Source: Paracoccus aerius
GTDB taxonomy: Bacteria > Pseudomonadota > Alphaproteobacteria > Rhodobacterales > Rhodobacteraceae
Direction of reading: 5' to 3'
Assembly (NCBI RefSeq): GCF_014656455.1
Contig: NZ_BNCL01000001.1
Location: 186,001-250,000 of the forward strand
Length of the DNA stretch: 64,000 nucleotides
Shown here: positions 16,307 to 24,553 of the stretch, piece after piece
Layout: each line of letters begins with the position of its first letter
Position numbering within the stretch: position 1 is the stretch's first letter
Program-made: the position numbers and the translations under genes
Notes under the pieces: generated by a model
What the model was told of the DNA's origin: nothing
The model's input: only the letters and a program-made list of their open reading frames with translations
Databases searched by the model: none

Positions 16307-18301
16307 ATGGGGGACGACCTGAAGGCCGCCGGGGCGCAAACCCGGCGGCTTTTCGCGTTCAACGCGGGCTTCTGGCGCAATCCGCGCCTGCGGCGGATCC
16401 TGGAACTGGCGGGATGGGATTTGCGGCTGGGGCTTCCCGGTCCGGGCGACCAGGTTGCTGTCTGGGGCGGCAGCCCGACCGCCTGGCGCGGCCGTTCCGT
16501 GGCGGCGCGGCGCGGCGCGGGCCTGGTCACGGTCGAGGATGCCTTCCTTCGCTCGGTTCTTCCCGGCCGGGCCAAGGGTCGTGTCGCCCGACGTGGCCCC
16601 GTCGGGCTTCTGATCGATCCGCTGGGGCTGCATTTCGATCCGGCCCACCCGTCGCTGATCGAAAGCCTTGTCACAAGCGGCGCGACCGCCGGAAAGGACG
16701 GCCAGGCACGCCAGGGCATCGCCCGCCTTCGCGCCGCCGACCTGTCGAAATACAACGCCCACCGCCCCGACCTGCCCACGCCCGATGCGGGCTATGTGCT
16801 GTTGGTCGACCAGACGAGGGGCGACGCGTCGCTGATGGGGGCCGGACGCAAGCGGTTCCTGACCATGCTCGATGCCGCGCGCCGTGAACATCCGGGCCGA
16901 CCGATCCTGCTGCGCAGCCACCCGGAAACCAGTTTGGGCCTGCGTCCGGGCCATCTGAACGCAGAGGACCTGCGGCCCGGCGATGTCATTTGCGACGCCG
17001 AAATTTCGCCCTGGCGACTGCTGGACAACGCCCATGCCGTCTATGCCGTCAGTTCACAGCTGGGATACGAGGCGATGCTGGCGGGCCACCGCCCCCGGCT
17101 GTTCGGCCAGCCCTTCTATGCCGGCTGGGGCCTGTCGGATGACGAGATGCCCCTGCCCAACGGCCGCCGCGGCCCCGCCCCGATCGAGGCGCTGTTTGCC
17201 GCCAGCCATCTTCTGGCGACTGTCTGGTACGATCCCTGCCGCGACCGGCTAACGGATTTCGACGGCGCCCTGAACCAGTTGGAGGCAGAGGTGAAGGCCT
17301 TCCGCCAGGACCGCGACGGCCATCTGGCCTATGGGATGCGGCTGTGGAAGCGGCCTGCCATCGCGTGGGCCTTCGGCGACGGCGCCGGAGTGCGCTTCAC
17401 AGACAAGCCTGCAACCACCGTGACGCTGGCCTGGGCCGGCAAGGCGGACGAGGTTCCAGGTGCGGCGCGGGTCGAGGACGGATTCTTGCGGTCGCGGGGT
17501 TTGGGTGCCGCTCTGACGCCGCCCCTTTCCCTGGTGGCAGACGACCTGGGCATCTACTACGACCCCTTGCACGAAAGCCGGCTTGAACGGCTGATTGCCG
17601 AAGGCCCGCCGCCCGGAGGCGTGGACCGCGCCGAAAGGCTGATGGCAGCGATCCGGTCCGCCGGTTTGTCCAAATACAACCTTGCCGCCGGCAGCTACCG
17701 CCCGACCCCGACAGGCCGCAGGCGGATCCTCGTGCCGGGGCAGGTCGAGGATGACGCCTCGATCAGGCTGGGCGCGGGGCGGGAAAGGACGAACCTGGAT
17801 CTGCTGCGGCGGGTCCGGGCGGAAAATCCGGACGCCCACGTGATCTTCAAGCCCCATCCCGATGTCGAGGCTGGCCTGCGCCCCGGCGCAATCTGCGCGG
17901 GCAGGTTCGCGGATGAGGTGGTGACCGCCACCGACCCGGCAACCCTGCTTGGCCATGTCGACGAGGTCTGGACGATCACCTCGACCCTGGGGTTCGAGGC
18001 GATGTTGCGCGGCGTCCCCGTAACCACGCTGGGGGCGCCCTTCTATGCCGGCTGGGGCCTGACCCGCGACCTGGGGCCGATACCTGCCCGCCGCACCGCG
18101 CGGCCCGAACTGGCGGCCCTGGTCCACGCCTGCCTGATCGCCTATCCGCGCTATCGCGACCCGGTCAGCCGCCTTCCCTGCCCGGCCGAAGTTGCGGTGG
18201 ACAGGCTGCGGGACGGGATTAGTCCCCGCCCGCCGGCGCTGCGCCTGTTGGCAAAGGTCCAGGGCAGCCTTGCCGGCCAAAGCTGGCTCTGGCGGCGCTG
18301 A
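16307..18301 (+). CDS. kpsC: Capsule beta-Kdo transferase KpsC (two catalytic modules)
   Basis: A 664-residue protein made of two related glycosyltransferase modules. Paired motifs show the duplication: GLLIDPLGLHFDP / DDLGIYYDPLHES, LSKYNAHR / LSKYNLAAG, LLVDQTRGDASL / LVPGQVEDDASI, and PFYAGWGLSDDE / PFYAGWGLTRDL. KpsC extends the poly-beta-Kdo linker with alternating 2,4 and 2,7 bonds on the lipid primed by KpsS. It begins 7 bases after the OPX gene. It ends 3 bases before the stop of the convergent phospholipid operon. Confidence 0.92.
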   Translation: MGDDLKAAGAQTRRLFAFNAGFWRNPRLRRILELAGWDLRLGLPGPGDQVAVWGGSPTAWRGRSVAARRGAGLVTVEDAFLRSVLPGRAKGRVARRGPVGLLIDPLGLHFDPAHPSLIESLVTSGATAGKDGQARQGIARLRAADLSKYNAHRPDLPTPDAGYVLLVDQTRGDASLMGAGRKRFLTMLDAARREHPGRPILLRSHPETSLGLRPGHLNAEDLRPGDVICDAEISPWRLLDNAHAVYAVSSQLGYEAMLAGHRPRLFGQPFYAGWGLSDDEMPLPNGRRGPAPIEALFAASHLLATVWYDPCRDRLTDFDGALNQLEAEVKAFRQDRDGHLAYGMRLWKRPAIAWAFGDGAGVRFTDKPATTVTLAWAGKADEVPGAARVEDGFLRSRGLGAALTPPLSLVADDLGIYYDPLHESRLERLIAEGPPPGGVDRAERLMAAIRSAGLSKYNLAAGSYRPTPTGRRRILVPGQVEDDASIRLGAGRERTNLDLLRRVRAENPDAHVIFKPHPDVEAGLRPGAICAGRFADEVVTATDPATLLGHVDEVWTITSTLGFEAMLRGVPVTTLGAPFYAGWGLTRDLGPIPARRTARPELAALVHACLIAYPRYRDPVSRLPCPAEVAVDRLRDGISPRPPALRLLAKVQGSLAGQSWLWRR

Positions 18302-18304
18302 CAC

Positions 18305-18946
18305 CTAGCGCCGTTTCAGAAAACCGATCAGCCGGGCCGACCGCCGCACCGCCGTCAGCCCCGCCAACACCGCCACGGTCCACAGCGCCAGCCGCAGCAC
18401 CCCGCCCCCACCGTCCCACAGCGGTTCCGCCGTCGACAGGACAGCCGCGCCGGTGATGACCGCCATCCGGTGCTGCTTGGCCATCGGTCCGCTGAAATCG
18501 GCCGGCGCGCCGCAGGTCACGCCCAGTTCGCGCACATAGGCCGTCAGCACCGCCAAGGCCGCCGCGGCCCAGCCAAGCGCAGGAAGCCCTGCTGCGATTC
18601 CGGCACCGGCCAGGATCAGGATGTCCGACACCCGGTCCGGAAACTCGTTCCAGAAAGGACCGTCGGGCGCGCCCTTGCCGCCCTCGACCGCGACCATGCC
18701 GTCCAACAGGTTGCAGACCAGCCGCAACTGGCAGAACAGCGCGGCCAACAGCAGCAAGGCCGCCCTGCCCAACGGACCTGCTTGCGGGACCAAAACGAAG
18801 CACATCCCCGCAACCATCGCCGCGACCATTCCCGCGGCCGAGATCTGGTTGGGCGTCACCCCCGCATCGGCCAGCAGACGCGCGGCGCGATTGGCCCATC
18901 GGGTCTGCCTGCTGGCAAGCGGCCTGCGTTTCGACGTGTCGATCAT
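18305..18946 (-). CDS. CDP-alcohol phosphatidyltransferase-family membrane protein (variant active site)
   Basis: A 213-residue polytopic protein of the CDP-alcohol phosphotransferase family. The canonical motif D-x2-DG-x2-AR-x8-G-x3-D-x3-D is changed to N-x2-DG-x2-AV-x8-G-x3-N-x3-D (NLLDGMVAVEGG...FWNEFPD). Two of the usual metal-ligand Asp residues are therefore Asn, and the Arg is Val. The rest of the fold (TPNQISAAGM in the first helix) is retained. It is last in a PlsC/CdsA/CDP-AP operon; its ATG overlaps the cdsA-like stop. The substrate is unknown; the changes may mark a distinct subfamily rather than an inactive enzyme. Confidence 0.8.
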   Translation of the reverse strand: MIDTSKRRPLASRQTRWANRAARLLADAGVTPNQISAAGMVAAMVAGMCFVLVPQAGPLGRAALLLLAALFCQLRLVCNLLDGMVAVEGGKGAPDGPFWNEFPDRVSDILILAGAGIAAGLPALGWAAAALAVLTAYVRELGVTCGAPADFSGPMAKQHRMAVITGAAVLSTAEPLWDGGGGVLRLALWTVAVLAGLTAVRRSARLIGFLKRR

Positions 18947-19890
18947 CCCGTGGCCCAGAAATAGCGCGTGAGGTGAAAGAAGATCGGCGCCGAGAAGACG
19001 ACCGAATCCAGCCGGTCGATGAAGCCGCCATGCCCCGCGATGGCGTGGCCCCAGTCCTTGACGCCCCGGTCGCGCTTGATCGCGGACATCACCAGCCCGC
19101 CCAGAAAGCCCATGACCGTGATGATCGCCCCCATCAGGGCCGCGTGCCCGGGCGAGAAGGGGGTCATCCACCACAGCCCCGCCGCAATCAGCGTGGCCGA
19201 CAGCGCCCCGCCGACAAACCCTTCGACCGTCTTCGACGGCGACAGCACAGGGGCAATCTTGTGCCGGCCGATCAGCTTGCCCCAGACATATTGCAGCACG
19301 TCGCTGATCTGCACCACGATGACCAGGAACGCGATCAGCAGGACGTTGCGCCCCTCGTATCCCGGAATGCGCAGGTTCAGCAGCGCGGGCACGTGGGACG
19401 CACAATAGACGCAGATCATCAGCGCCCATTGCATCTCGGCGATGCGGACCAGGAAGTTGCGCACCTCGCCCCGCAGGGCCGAGACGATGGGCAGCAGCAG
19501 GAAGACATAGACCGGGATGAAGACCGCGAAGATGCCGTATTGCTGGTGCCAGATCAGCGCATACTGGACAGGCAGCACGACGAAGAACGCCCCTACAAGC
19601 GTCCAGTGATCCGCCCGGGTGGCGTTCGTCAGCGTCATGAATTCGCGCAGCGCGGCAAACGAGCAGATGGCAAACAGCAGCAGAACGCCGGTCTTGCCGC
19701 CCAGGAAGGCCAGGCCAAGCGCCAACACCATCACCCACCAGACGCGGATCCGGTCGTTCAGGTTCTCGATCGCCTCGTTCCGGCCATCCGGCGACAGCTT
19801 GCGGCCCAGCACCCAGCCGATGGCCGAGGCGACGACCAGCACGCCGCCGACGCCGGCCAGCACCACCAGAAGATCGGATTGCACGCTCAT
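18943..19890 (-). CDS. cdsA: Phosphatidate cytidylyltransferase (CdsA family)
   Basis: A 315-residue membrane enzyme with about eight hydrophobic segments and the CdsA signature near the C-terminus: APVLSPSKTVEGFVGG and SAIKRDRGVKDWGHAIAGHGGFIDRLDS. It makes CDP-diacylglycerol from phosphatidate and CTP. It is likely not the only CDP-DAG synthase, since the essential cdsA of this group normally sits with uppS/dxr/rseP. The gene overlaps its neighbours on both sides by 4 bases, so PlsC product, CDP-DAG and its user are encoded as a unit. Confidence 0.9.
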   Translation of the reverse strand: MSVQSDLLVVLAGVGGVLVVASAIGWVLGRKLSPDGRNEAIENLNDRIRVWWVMVLALGLAFLGGKTGVLLLFAICSFAALREFMTLTNATRADHWTLVGAFFVVLPVQYALIWHQQYGIFAVFIPVYVFLLLPIVSALRGEVRNFLVRIAEMQWALMICVYCASHVPALLNLRIPGYEGRNVLLIAFLVIVVQISDVLQYVWGKLIGRHKIAPVLSPSKTVEGFVGGALSATLIAAGLWWMTPFSPGHAALMGAIITVMGFLGGLVMSAIKRDRGVKDWGHAIAGHGGFIDRLDSVVFSAPIFFHLTRYFWATG

Positions 19891-20531
19891 GCGGCAGCCT
19901 CGCGGTTGGGACGCAGCGCCAGCAGCGCGTCGCGGGCACGGGTCAGGAAGGCGTCCTTGCCCTCGGCCGGATCAAGCCGCATCGGGGCGCCGAAGTTCAC
20001 CTTGCACATCAGCGGCACGGGGATGAAGGCGCCCTTGGGCAGCACGCGGTTCAGGTTGTCGATCCAGACCGGCACCAGGTCCACCTTGGGACAGGCGCGG
20101 GCCAGATGGTAAAGCCCGCTGCGGAAGGGCAGCAGGTCCGCGTCGGTCAGGTTGCGGGTTCCTTCCGGGAACAGGATCAGCGAGGAACCCTGCCGCAGCG
20201 CCTGCGCCATCTGGCCTACGGGGTCGCTGGCCGCGTCCGTCCGCGTCCGGTCGATCAGCACGGCATTGAAGACATCGCGCCCGATGAAGCGGCGCAAGCC
20301 CGAACCCCAGTAGTCAGCGCCTGCCACGGGGCGGGTCCGACGCCGCAGCGGATCGGCCAGCACGGTCCAGACAAGGATGAAGTCTCCGTGGCTGGCGTGA
20401 TTGGCAAAATAGATGCGCTGGCGCATGTCCCCCGGATCGGCGCCGCGCCAGACGGCCTGCACCGCCGTGACAAGCCGGGCGAACACCGCGATGGCGCGGC
20501 CGGACAGGATGGCAAGGTTCTGGCGGATCAC
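19887..20531 (-). CDS. 1-acyl-sn-glycerol-3-phosphate acyltransferase-like (PlsC family)
   Basis: A protein of about 214 residues with the four acyltransferase blocks. FANHASHGDFIL has the H-x4-D catalytic pair, and FNAVLIDRTR, ILFPEGTRN and VPVWIDNLN follow. It probably makes phosphatidate for the CdsA-like enzyme encoded next. The start is uncertain. A GTG at 20531 fits the first family block but has a weak ribosome site. The frame stays open upstream to 20738, where the sequence looks non-coding and overlaps the cys promoter region. Confidence 0.78.
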   Translation of the reverse strand: MIRQNLAILSGRAIAVFARLVTAVQAVWRGADPGDMRQRIYFANHASHGDFILVWTVLADPLRRRTRPVAGADYWGSGLRRFIGRDVFNAVLIDRTRTDAASDPVGQMAQALRQGSSLILFPEGTRNLTDADLLPFRSGLYHLARACPKVDLVPVWIDNLNRVLPKGAFIPVPLMCKVNFGAPMRLDPAEGKDAFLTRARDALLALRPNREAAA

Positions 20532-20725
20532 GACATACCCGACTTCGGTCTGGACGCACGCTATCGCCGGAACCGACGGGGAAAAAGGAAAAAATCGCGC
20601 CTGTCGGCGGAGCTGGCAAAGGACGTGGGGCATTTGCAGCAGGGCCGAGACCACGGGTGCTGCCTTTGCGGACGTTGGTGGAACAATCTCCTGCGGCAGG
20701 GACGCGGCCTGCGGGCGGGGCTTCC

Positions 20726-20768
20726 TTGGCAAGGGCACAGGGCGTTGCTAACTGTTTGCGGCAAACAG
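20726..20768 (+). promoter_or_regulatory. Promoter and overlapping palindrome of the sulfate-transport operon
   Basis: TTGGCA (20726-20731), 17 bases, then TAACTG (20749-20754) forms a plausible sigma70 promoter. A perfect inverted repeat CTGTTTGC-G-GCAAACAG (20752-20768) overlaps the -10 and the expected start site, a position typical of a repressor operator. It ends 11 bases before the cysA ATG, so if transcribed it could also form a hairpin next to the ribosome site AGGAAGG. Confidence 0.5.
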
Positions 20769-20779
20769 GAAGGCTGCCT

Positions 20780-21877
20780 ATGTCGCTTGTCATCTCGCAT
20801 CTTGCCCGACGCTTCGGCGCGACCCAGGTCCTTCGCGGCATCGACCTGACGGTCGATCAGGGCGAACTGATCGCGCTGCTGGGGCCGTCGGGCTCGGGCA
20901 AGACAACCCTTCTGCGTATCATCGCGGGCCTGGACTGGCCGGATGCCGGCGGGCTGTCCTTCGACGGCGCCGACTGGCTGGCGAAATCGGCGGCCGAACG
21001 CCGCATCGGCTTCGTGTTCCAGCATTATGCCCTGTTCCCGCACATGACCGTCCGCGACAACATCGCCTTCGGCCTGTCCGTCCTGCCGCGCAGCGACCGC
21101 CCCGCCAAGGCGCAGATCGCGTCGACCGTGGACGGGCTGCTGTCCTTCCTGCAGATCGAAGGCCTTGCCGACCGTTACCCCGCCGAATTGTCGGGCGGGC
21201 AGCGCCAGCGGGTTGCCCTGGGCCGCGCGATGGCGATCAACCCGCGCGTCCTGCTGCTGGACGAGCCTTTCGGGGCGCTTGACGCCCAAGTCCGCCGCGA
21301 CCTGCGCCGCTGGCTGCGCGGCGTCCACGACAGCGCCGGCACGACCTCGATCTTCGTCACACATGACCAGGAAGAGGCCTTCGAACTGGCCGACCGCGTG
21401 GTGGTGATGAACGGCGGCGTGATCGAACAGACCGGCCACCCCGACGAGATCTATGACCATCCCGCCACGTCCTTCGTCGCCCGCTTCCTGGGCCTGACGG
21501 TCGAGGTTCCGGTGACGATGCGGGCGGGTCGCGCGCAGGCGGCGGGCATAGACTTATCCGCCCTGCCCCGCCGCGCCATGGCCGATGGACCGGCCACGCT
21601 TTTCCTGCGCCCCGCCGACATCCTGCCGGTGCCCGATCCGCAAGCACCCTTCCGCGTGACCGAGATCGCCTCGACCGGGGCGCTGCTGCGTGTCGTGGCG
21701 CAGGACGATGCCGGCTGCCGGATCGAGGCCGAAGTGCCGCGCCGCGAGGGCCGCGATTTGCGGAAAGGCCAGCCCGTCGCCCTGCGCCCTGCCGCGGGAC
21801 AGATTTTCCCCGGCGGCCCGCAAACCGCCGCCGTCCCGATCCAGACCCCGATGACCCTCAAGGAGGCCCGCCCGTGA
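20780..21877 (+). CDS. cysA: Sulfate/thiosulfate ABC transporter ATP-binding protein
   Basis: A 365-residue ATPase with Walker A GPSGSGKTT, signature LSGGQRQRVALGRA, Walker B VLLLDEPFGALD and the H-loop THDQEEA. A C-terminal TOBE-like regulatory domain covers roughly residues 240-365. The family (CysA-type) is assigned from the sulfate-type binding protein and permeases that follow. Unusually, cysA is first in the operon; in E. coli it follows cysT and cysW. Its TGA overlaps the GTG start of the binding protein. Confidence 0.93.
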   Translation: MSLVISHLARRFGATQVLRGIDLTVDQGELIALLGPSGSGKTTLLRIIAGLDWPDAGGLSFDGADWLAKSAAERRIGFVFQHYALFPHMTVRDNIAFGLSVLPRSDRPAKAQIASTVDGLLSFLQIEGLADRYPAELSGGQRQRVALGRAMAINPRVLLLDEPFGALDAQVRRDLRRWLRGVHDSAGTTSIFVTHDQEEAFELADRVVVMNGGVIEQTGHPDEIYDHPATSFVARFLGLTVEVPVTMRAGRAQAAGIDLSALPRRAMADGPATLFLRPADILPVPDPQAPFRVTEIASTGALLRVVAQDDAGCRIEAEVPRREGRDLRKGQPVALRPAAGQIFPGGPQTAAVPIQTPMTLKEARP

Positions 21878-22869
21878 AGACCCGCCTGACCACCGCCCTT
21901 GCCCTTGTGCTGGGCCTCGCATCGCCCGCAGCCGCGCAGGATGCGATCCTGAACGTGTCCTATGACATCGCACGTGAGCTTTTCGCCGAACTGAACCCCG
22001 TCTTTGCCCAGAAATGGCAGGAACAGACCGGCCGCACCGTCAGCATCGACCAGTCGCATGGCGGATCGTCCAAGCAGGCCCGCGCCATTCTGGAAGGGCT
22101 GCCCGCCGATGTGGTCACCTTCAACCAGGTCACCGACATCGACGTGCTGGCCGAAGGCGGGCTGGTGGATGAAAACTGGCGCGACGCCTTTCCGAACCAG
22201 GCCTCGCCCTATTACTCGCTGCCCGCCTTCCTGGTGCGCGAAGGCAACCCCAAGGGGATCGACGACTGGGACGACCTGGCGCAGGAGGGCGTGCAGGTTA
22301 TCTTCCCGAACCCCAAGACCAGCGGCAACGCGCGATATACCTATCTGGCGGCCTATGCCTATGCGCTTGACAAGAACAACGGCGACCAGGCTGCCGCGCA
22401 GGAGTTCGTGAAGAAGATCTTCGCCAATGTCCCGGTCTTCGACCAGGGCGGGCGCGCGGCCACCGCGACATTCGCCGAACGCGGCCTGGGTGACGTGCTG
22501 ATCACCTTCGAGGCGGAAACCGGCGGCATCGCCCAGCAATATGCGGATGCCAAGCTGGAACGCGTCACGCCCTCGCTGTCGCTGCTGGCCGAGTTCCCGA
22601 TCGCCGTCGTGACCGAGAATGCCGAGGACAAGGGCAGCGCCGAAGTTTCGAAGGCTTATCTGGACTTCCTTTATTCGCCTGACGCGCAGCGCATCCTGGC
22701 CCAGAATTTCAACCGCGTGCATGACGAGGCGATCAGCGCCGAATATGCCGCGAACTTCCCCGAAGTGAAGCTGGTCACGGTCGAGGATGTCTTCGGAGGC
22801 TGGGACAAGGTGCAGGAAGAACATTTCGCGGAAGGCGGGATTCTCGATTCCGTGTTCGTGAACCAATGA
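21874..22869 (+). CDS. Sulfate/thiosulfate ABC transporter substrate-binding protein
   Basis: A 331-residue periplasmic protein with a signal peptide (cleaved after SPAAAQ). The family marks are LNVSYDIARELF, SIDQSHGGSSKQARAILEG, ADVVTFNQVTDIDVL, FPNPKTSGNARYTYLAAY and LITFEAE. These residues line the sulfate site of Sbp/CysP. It captures sulfate or thiosulfate for CysTWA. The start GTG overlaps the cysA stop (GTGA), and its own stop overlaps the cysT ATG. Confidence 0.94.
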   Translation: MKTRLTTALALVLGLASPAAAQDAILNVSYDIARELFAELNPVFAQKWQEQTGRTVSIDQSHGGSSKQARAILEGLPADVVTFNQVTDIDVLAEGGLVDENWRDAFPNQASPYYSLPAFLVREGNPKGIDDWDDLAQEGVQVIFPNPKTSGNARYTYLAAYAYALDKNNGDQAAAQEFVKKIFANVPVFDQGGRAATATFAERGLGDVLITFEAETGGIAQQYADAKLERVTPSLSLLAEFPIAVVTENAEDKGSAEVSKAYLDFLYSPDAQRILAQNFNRVHDEAISAEYAANFPEVKLVTVEDVFGGWDKVQEEHFAEGGILDSVFVNQ

Positions 22870-23723
22870 GCGTTGCGGCGGTCATCGACGCACCCGCCGG
22901 GCGGCAAAGGCGGGTCCTGCCCGGCTTTGGCCTGACCATGGGCGTGACGCTGACCTATGTCGGCATCATCGTCCTGCTGCCCGTCATCGCCCTGTTCCTG
23001 AAGGGGGCCGAGATCGGCCCCGTTCGGTTCTGGGACATCGTGATCGCCCCCCGCACCCTTGCCGCGCTGCGGCTGACCGTCACCGCCGCCGCCCTGGCAA
23101 CCGCGTTCAATGCCCTCTACGGCTTGTTGATGGCGTGGGTACTGGTTCGTTACCGCTTTCCCGGCCGCAGGCTGCTGGACGCGATGATGGACATTCCCTT
23201 TGCCCTGCCGACCGCCGTCGCGGGGCTTGCGTTGACCGCCCTGTTTTCCCAGAACGGCTGGTACGGGCAATTGCTGGCCCCTGCCGGTGTCTCGGTCGTC
23301 TACACGATCTGGGGGGTGGCGATCGCCATGTCCTTCACCTCGATCCCCTTTGTCGTCCGCACCGTGCAGCCGATCCTCGAGGATCTGGATCCTGGCCTGG
23401 AGGAAGCCGCAAGGACGCTGGGCGCCTCGCCCTTCCAGATCTTTGCCAAGGTAATCGTTCCGGCGATCCTGCCCGCCTTCCTGATCGGCACGACCATCGG
23501 CTTTGCCCGGTCCCTGGGCGAGTTCGGCGCAGTGATCTTCATCGCCGGCAACCTGCCCATGAAGACCGAGATCGCCTCGCTTCTGGCCGTGATCCGGCTT
23601 GAGGAATACGACTACAACGGTGCCGCCGCGATTGCCCTGACGCTGGTGGCCATAGCCCTGGTGCTGCTGGTCCTGTCCAACTGGCTGCAATCGCGCCTGA
23701 CCCGGCGGAGGGTTCCCGCATGA
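22866..23723 (+). CDS. cysT: Sulfate/thiosulfate ABC transporter permease CysT
   Basis: A 285-residue inner-membrane permease with six hydrophobic segments. It has the EAA loop EEAARTLGASPFQIFAKVIVP that docks on the ATPase, and MDIPFALPTAVAGLALTALF typical of CysT (CysU). It overlaps both neighbours by 4 bases. It pairs with CysW. Confidence 0.95.
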   Translation: MSVAAVIDAPAGRQRRVLPGFGLTMGVTLTYVGIIVLLPVIALFLKGAEIGPVRFWDIVIAPRTLAALRLTVTAAALATAFNALYGLLMAWVLVRYRFPGRRLLDAMMDIPFALPTAVAGLALTALFSQNGWYGQLLAPAGVSVVYTIWGVAIAMSFTSIPFVVRTVQPILEDLDPGLEEAARTLGASPFQIFAKVIVPAILPAFLIGTTIGFARSLGEFGAVIFIAGNLPMKTEIASLLAVIRLEEYDYNGAAAIALTLVAIALVLLVLSNWLQSRLTRRRVPA

Positions 23724-24553
23724 CGCCCGCGACCGCCCCCGCAGCGCTTGCGCCCCGTCCCGACCGCCGCGCCCAGTGGCTGCTGGTGGGGCTGGCCGTC
23801 GCACTGACCATGTTCATCGTCGTGGTGCCGCTGATCTATATCTTCTGGCGCGCCCTGTCCGAGGGGCTTGGCGTCTTCGCCCAGAACATCCTGGCCCCCG
23901 ACACGCTGCACGCGATCTGGCTGACCTCGGTCGTGGCCGTCATCACGCTGCCGGTCAACCTGGCTATCGGCATCGCCGCCGCCTGGCTGATTGCCCGCTT
24001 TACCTTTCCCGGCCGCAAGCTGCTGCTGACGATCATCGAATTGCCCTTCTCGATCTCTCCGATCATCGCGGGCGTCTGCTACCTGCTGCTCTACGGGCGC
24101 CAGGGGCTGCTGGGGCCGGTGCTGGCAGCCGGCGACATCAAGATCCTGTTCGCGCTGCCGGGCATCGTGATGGTGACGCTGTTCGTGACAAGCCCCTTTG
24201 TCGCGCGCGAAGTCCTGCCCCTGATGCAGGCGCAGGGGTCGGAACAGGAACAGGCTGCGTTGACGCTTGGCGCCTCGGGCTGGCAGATCTTCCGGCTGGT
24301 GACGCTGCCCAACATCCGCTGGGCCCTGCTATACGGCGCGGTGCTGGCGACGGCGCGCGCGGTGGGCGAATTCGGCGCGGTCTCGGTGGTGTCGGGCGCG
24401 ATCCGGGGGCAGACCAACACCCTGCCCCTGCAGATCGAGCTTCTGTTCAACGACCTCAATACCGTCGGCGCCTTTGCCGCCGCGACGACCCTGACGCTGA
24501 TCGCGCTGATGGTGCTGGTCGTGAAAACGGTGATCGAGGGGCGGACGCGCTGA
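23720..24553 (+). CDS. cysW: Sulfate/thiosulfate ABC transporter permease CysW
   Basis: A 277-residue permease with six hydrophobic segments and the EAA-type loop EQEQAALTLGASGWQIFRLVTLP. The CysW hallmarks ELPFSISPIIAGVCYLLLYG and VGEFGAVSVVSGAIRGQTNTLPL are present. It is last in the operon; its stop abuts the dctD stop, so the operons converge with no visible hairpin between. Confidence 0.95.
   Translation: MTPATAPAALAPRPDRRAQWLLVGLAVALTMFIVVVPLIYIFWRALSEGLGVFAQNILAPDTLHAIWLTSVVAVITLPVNLAIGIAAAWLIARFTFPGRKLLLTIIELPFSISPIIAGVCYLLLYGRQGLLGPVLAAGDIKILFALPGIVMVTLFVTSPFVAREVLPLMQAQGSEQEQAALTLGASGWQIFRLVTLPNIRWALLYGAVLATARAVGEFGAVSVVSGAIRGQTNTLPLQIELLFNDLNTVGAFAAATTLTLIALMVLVVKTVIEGRTR

Noticed and set aside
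18305..19939. CDP-alcohol phosphotransferase read as a 544-residue fusion protein
   Set aside because: The N-terminal 330 residues are the cdsA-like gene read in another frame; the ATG at 18946 overlapping the cdsA stop explains both genes.
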